Below are positions 62,752 to 64,000 of a DNA stretch of 64,000 nucleotides, piece by piece. Each line of letters opens with the position of its first letter. Position 1 is the first letter of the stretch. The notes below the pieces were generated by a model. It made no database searches. It saw only the letters and a program-made list of their open reading frames with translations, and was not told the origin of the DNA. The DNA is from Rhizobium sp. FY34 (GTDB lineage: Bacteria > Pseudomonadota > Alphaproteobacteria > Rhizobiales > Rhizobiaceae): NCBI RefSeq assembly GCF_005222845.1, contig NZ_STFZ01000001.1, forward strand, positions 185,051-249,050. Direction: 5' to 3'. The translations under genes and the position numbers were made by a program.

Positions 62752-64000
62752 TTGTCATTGGTCGGAAAGCTGTCGTTTCGCAAATCACTGTCCCTGCTGA
62801 CTTTTGTGCCCTTGACGGCCGTGATCGGTCTCGGCGTCGCTGTCGGCTGGTATAGCTATGAAAATTACGAAAGGCTGCACCGCGCCGAGGCCATGGCAAA
62901 ATTGGCCTATGCCGGCGGTGAAATGATGATGACCGTGCCGCTCGAAGGGTCGGTTCCGCCGGCCGATCGACCGAAGATCCGCGCCAAGACCGATGGCGTC
63001 TACAAGGACATGATCGAGCAGTTGAATGCCTTGGCAGTGCTCGGTTTCGATGATCCTATGACGCGCAAGCTTCGCGCCGATCTGGAAACCACATTCTCGA
63101 AAATGCCGGAATACCGCCAGCAATTGGATGCGGGCGATACCAACCCGATTTTGCCTCTGCGCTATGCGCAGCCACTGGCGTCCGCCGCGCTCTCGCTGTC
63201 CTCACGTGCGGCTGGCTTGACCGATGACGTGGCACTTGCGCGCGACATTCGCGGTATTCATGCCTGGATGAAGGTGAATGAGGGCTATCTCGTTCTCAAC
63301 CGCATGGGTCAAGTCTTTATCAAGAACGGCACGTTTGCCAAATCGGAACTGGTAAGGTTCTCAAACGCCTTGTCACAGATCCGCACTTTTGATGCGCCTT
63401 TCCGTGAATTCGTCGCGCCTGCCATGCTTGCACGCTATGATGCATTCTTTGCCACGCCGGATGGCCAGATCGTGACCGACACGATCAAGGCCATGGAAAG
63501 CCTGGAAGATTTTAAGGGTAAGCCCGAGGACCTTAATCCGTTTATCCAGGCCATGTCCAAGCGTCGTGACCAGGTGGCGGAATTGTTGCGTGAAAATGGC
63601 AACAGCCTGTTGCAGGGTGCCCAGAGCCGCCTGAATGCAGCCTATACTTCCATGCTGACAATTGGCGGCGGCTTGCTTCTGTTCGTGCTGTTTGTCATGG
63701 CCCTCAGCACCAGCGTGACCCGCGCTCTGTCCTCCTTCATTCGGGGCATTACCCGCTCTATGAGCGGGCTTGCCGACGGCGACAGCCAGACGTCGATTCC
63801 CTATACGGATCGCACGGACGAGATCGGCGACATGGCGCAGTCGGTGGAAATCTTCCGCCAGGCGGCCATTCGCAACGCCGAACTGGAAGCCGATGCTGCC
63901 GGCAGCCGTCAGCGCGCCGAAGCCGAGCGTGCGCAGGTTCAGGCGCGTGCCGAGGCAGAAGCCGAAGAGCGTCTCAACCAGGCGACGAGTGCCATGGCCG
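62752..64000 (+). CDS. Second methyl-accepting chemotaxis protein, 5' part
   Basis: The frame is open to the window end, so the C-terminal signalling domain is not seen. TTG at 62752 is the start, supported by GGAGGA at 62739-62744, and the protein begins LSLVGKLSFRKSLSLLTFVP. A membrane helix at residues 12-32, a periplasmic sensor of about 270 residues, a second helix (near 300) and a HAMP domain then follow. The HAMP-linker (TDEIGDMAQSVEIFRQAA, with coiled glutamate-rich stretch) is almost the same as in the upstream receptor, so they are probably duplicates with different sensor domains. Confidence 0.88.
   Translation, partial: MSLVGKLSFRKSLSLLTFVPLTAVIGLGVAVGWYSYENYERLHRAEAMAKLAYAGGEMMMTVPLEGSVPPADRPKIRAKTDGVYKDMIEQLNALAVLGFDDPMTRKLRADLETTFSKMPEYRQQLDAGDTNPILPLRYAQPLASAALSLSSRAAGLTDDVALARDIRGIHAWMKVNEGYLVLNRMGQVFIKNGTFAKSELVRFSNALSQIRTFDAPFREFVAPAMLARYDAFFATPDGQIVTDTIKAMESLEDFKGKPEDLNPFIQAMSKRRDQVAELLRENGNSLLQGAQSRLNAAYTSMLTIGGGLLLFVLFVMALSTSVTRALSSFIRGITRSMSGLADGDSQTSIPYTDRTDEIGDMAQSVEIFRQAAIRNAELEADAAGSRQRAEAERAQVQARAEAEAEERLNQATSAMA

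Overview
The window looks like chromosome of a Rhizobiaceae-type alphaproteobacterium (Agrobacterium/Rhizobium relatives). The signs are a moderately GC-rich sequence, a fused SecDF, a rhizobial Mrp antiporter operon with subunits A and B fused, an HWE-family sensor kinase, a VirC1/ParA-like ATPase and several multi-gene ABC-type catabolic operons. I see no rRNA, tRNA, CRISPR, insertion sequence or prophage. Gene assignment rests on motif recognition in the translated sequence, not on database searches.

Layout. 1-1.3 kb: 3' end of secDF, then a small XRE regulator. 1.7-7.7 kb: complete mrpA(B)CDEFG cation/proton antiporter operon. 7.7-22.3 kb: a large catabolic region. On the minus strand it reads leuC-like, leuD-like, GntR regulator, a Liv-type ABC transporter (livK-H-M-G-F), an isocitrate-lyase-family C-C lyase, hyuB, hyuA and an isochorismatase-fold protein. 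A divergent flavoprotein dehydrogenase/reductase lies beside leuC. 22.3-26.5 kb: OmpR-type two-component system, PepSY protein and phosphoethanolamine transferase, a probable envelope-charge module. 26.6-34.5 kb: kdpFABCDE with an extra 27-residue membrane ORF in front. 34.8-36.3 kb: HWE kinase and single-domain response regulator.

36.3-48.0 kb: second catabolic region. It holds a PotD/Fbp-type ABC transporter and an RpiR regulator on the minus strand. Divergently there are an N-formylglutamate-amidohydrolase-like enzyme, an APC permease, a glutamine-synthetase-family ligase, an aldehyde dehydrogenase and an iron-type alcohol dehydrogenase. The set fits a gamma-glutamylated amino-alcohol route. 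48.2-52.3 kb: VirC1/ParA-like ATPase, L,D-transpeptidase, DUF4432 protein, a CX5R phosphatase-like protein and RidA. 52.3-56.3 kb: ThDP enzyme plus CaiB-type CoA-transferase pair and an alpha/beta hydrolase. 56.4-60.0 kb: GT-C-like membrane protein and ABC-F protein EttA. 60.2-64 kb: two tandem chemoreceptors, the second cut by the window edge.

The strongest candidate for something undescribed is the 7.7-22.3 kb cluster. An aconitase-type hydratase pair with altered family residues, a lyase carrying the KRCGH loop, a fumarate-reductase-like flavoprotein, HyuAB and a dedicated importer could form a route from a cyclic imide or lactam, or a branched dicarboxylate, to pyruvate. A decamer repeated at the GntR gene and at the flavoprotein/leuC divergent promoter supports one regulon. 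No substrate is proven by sequence alone.
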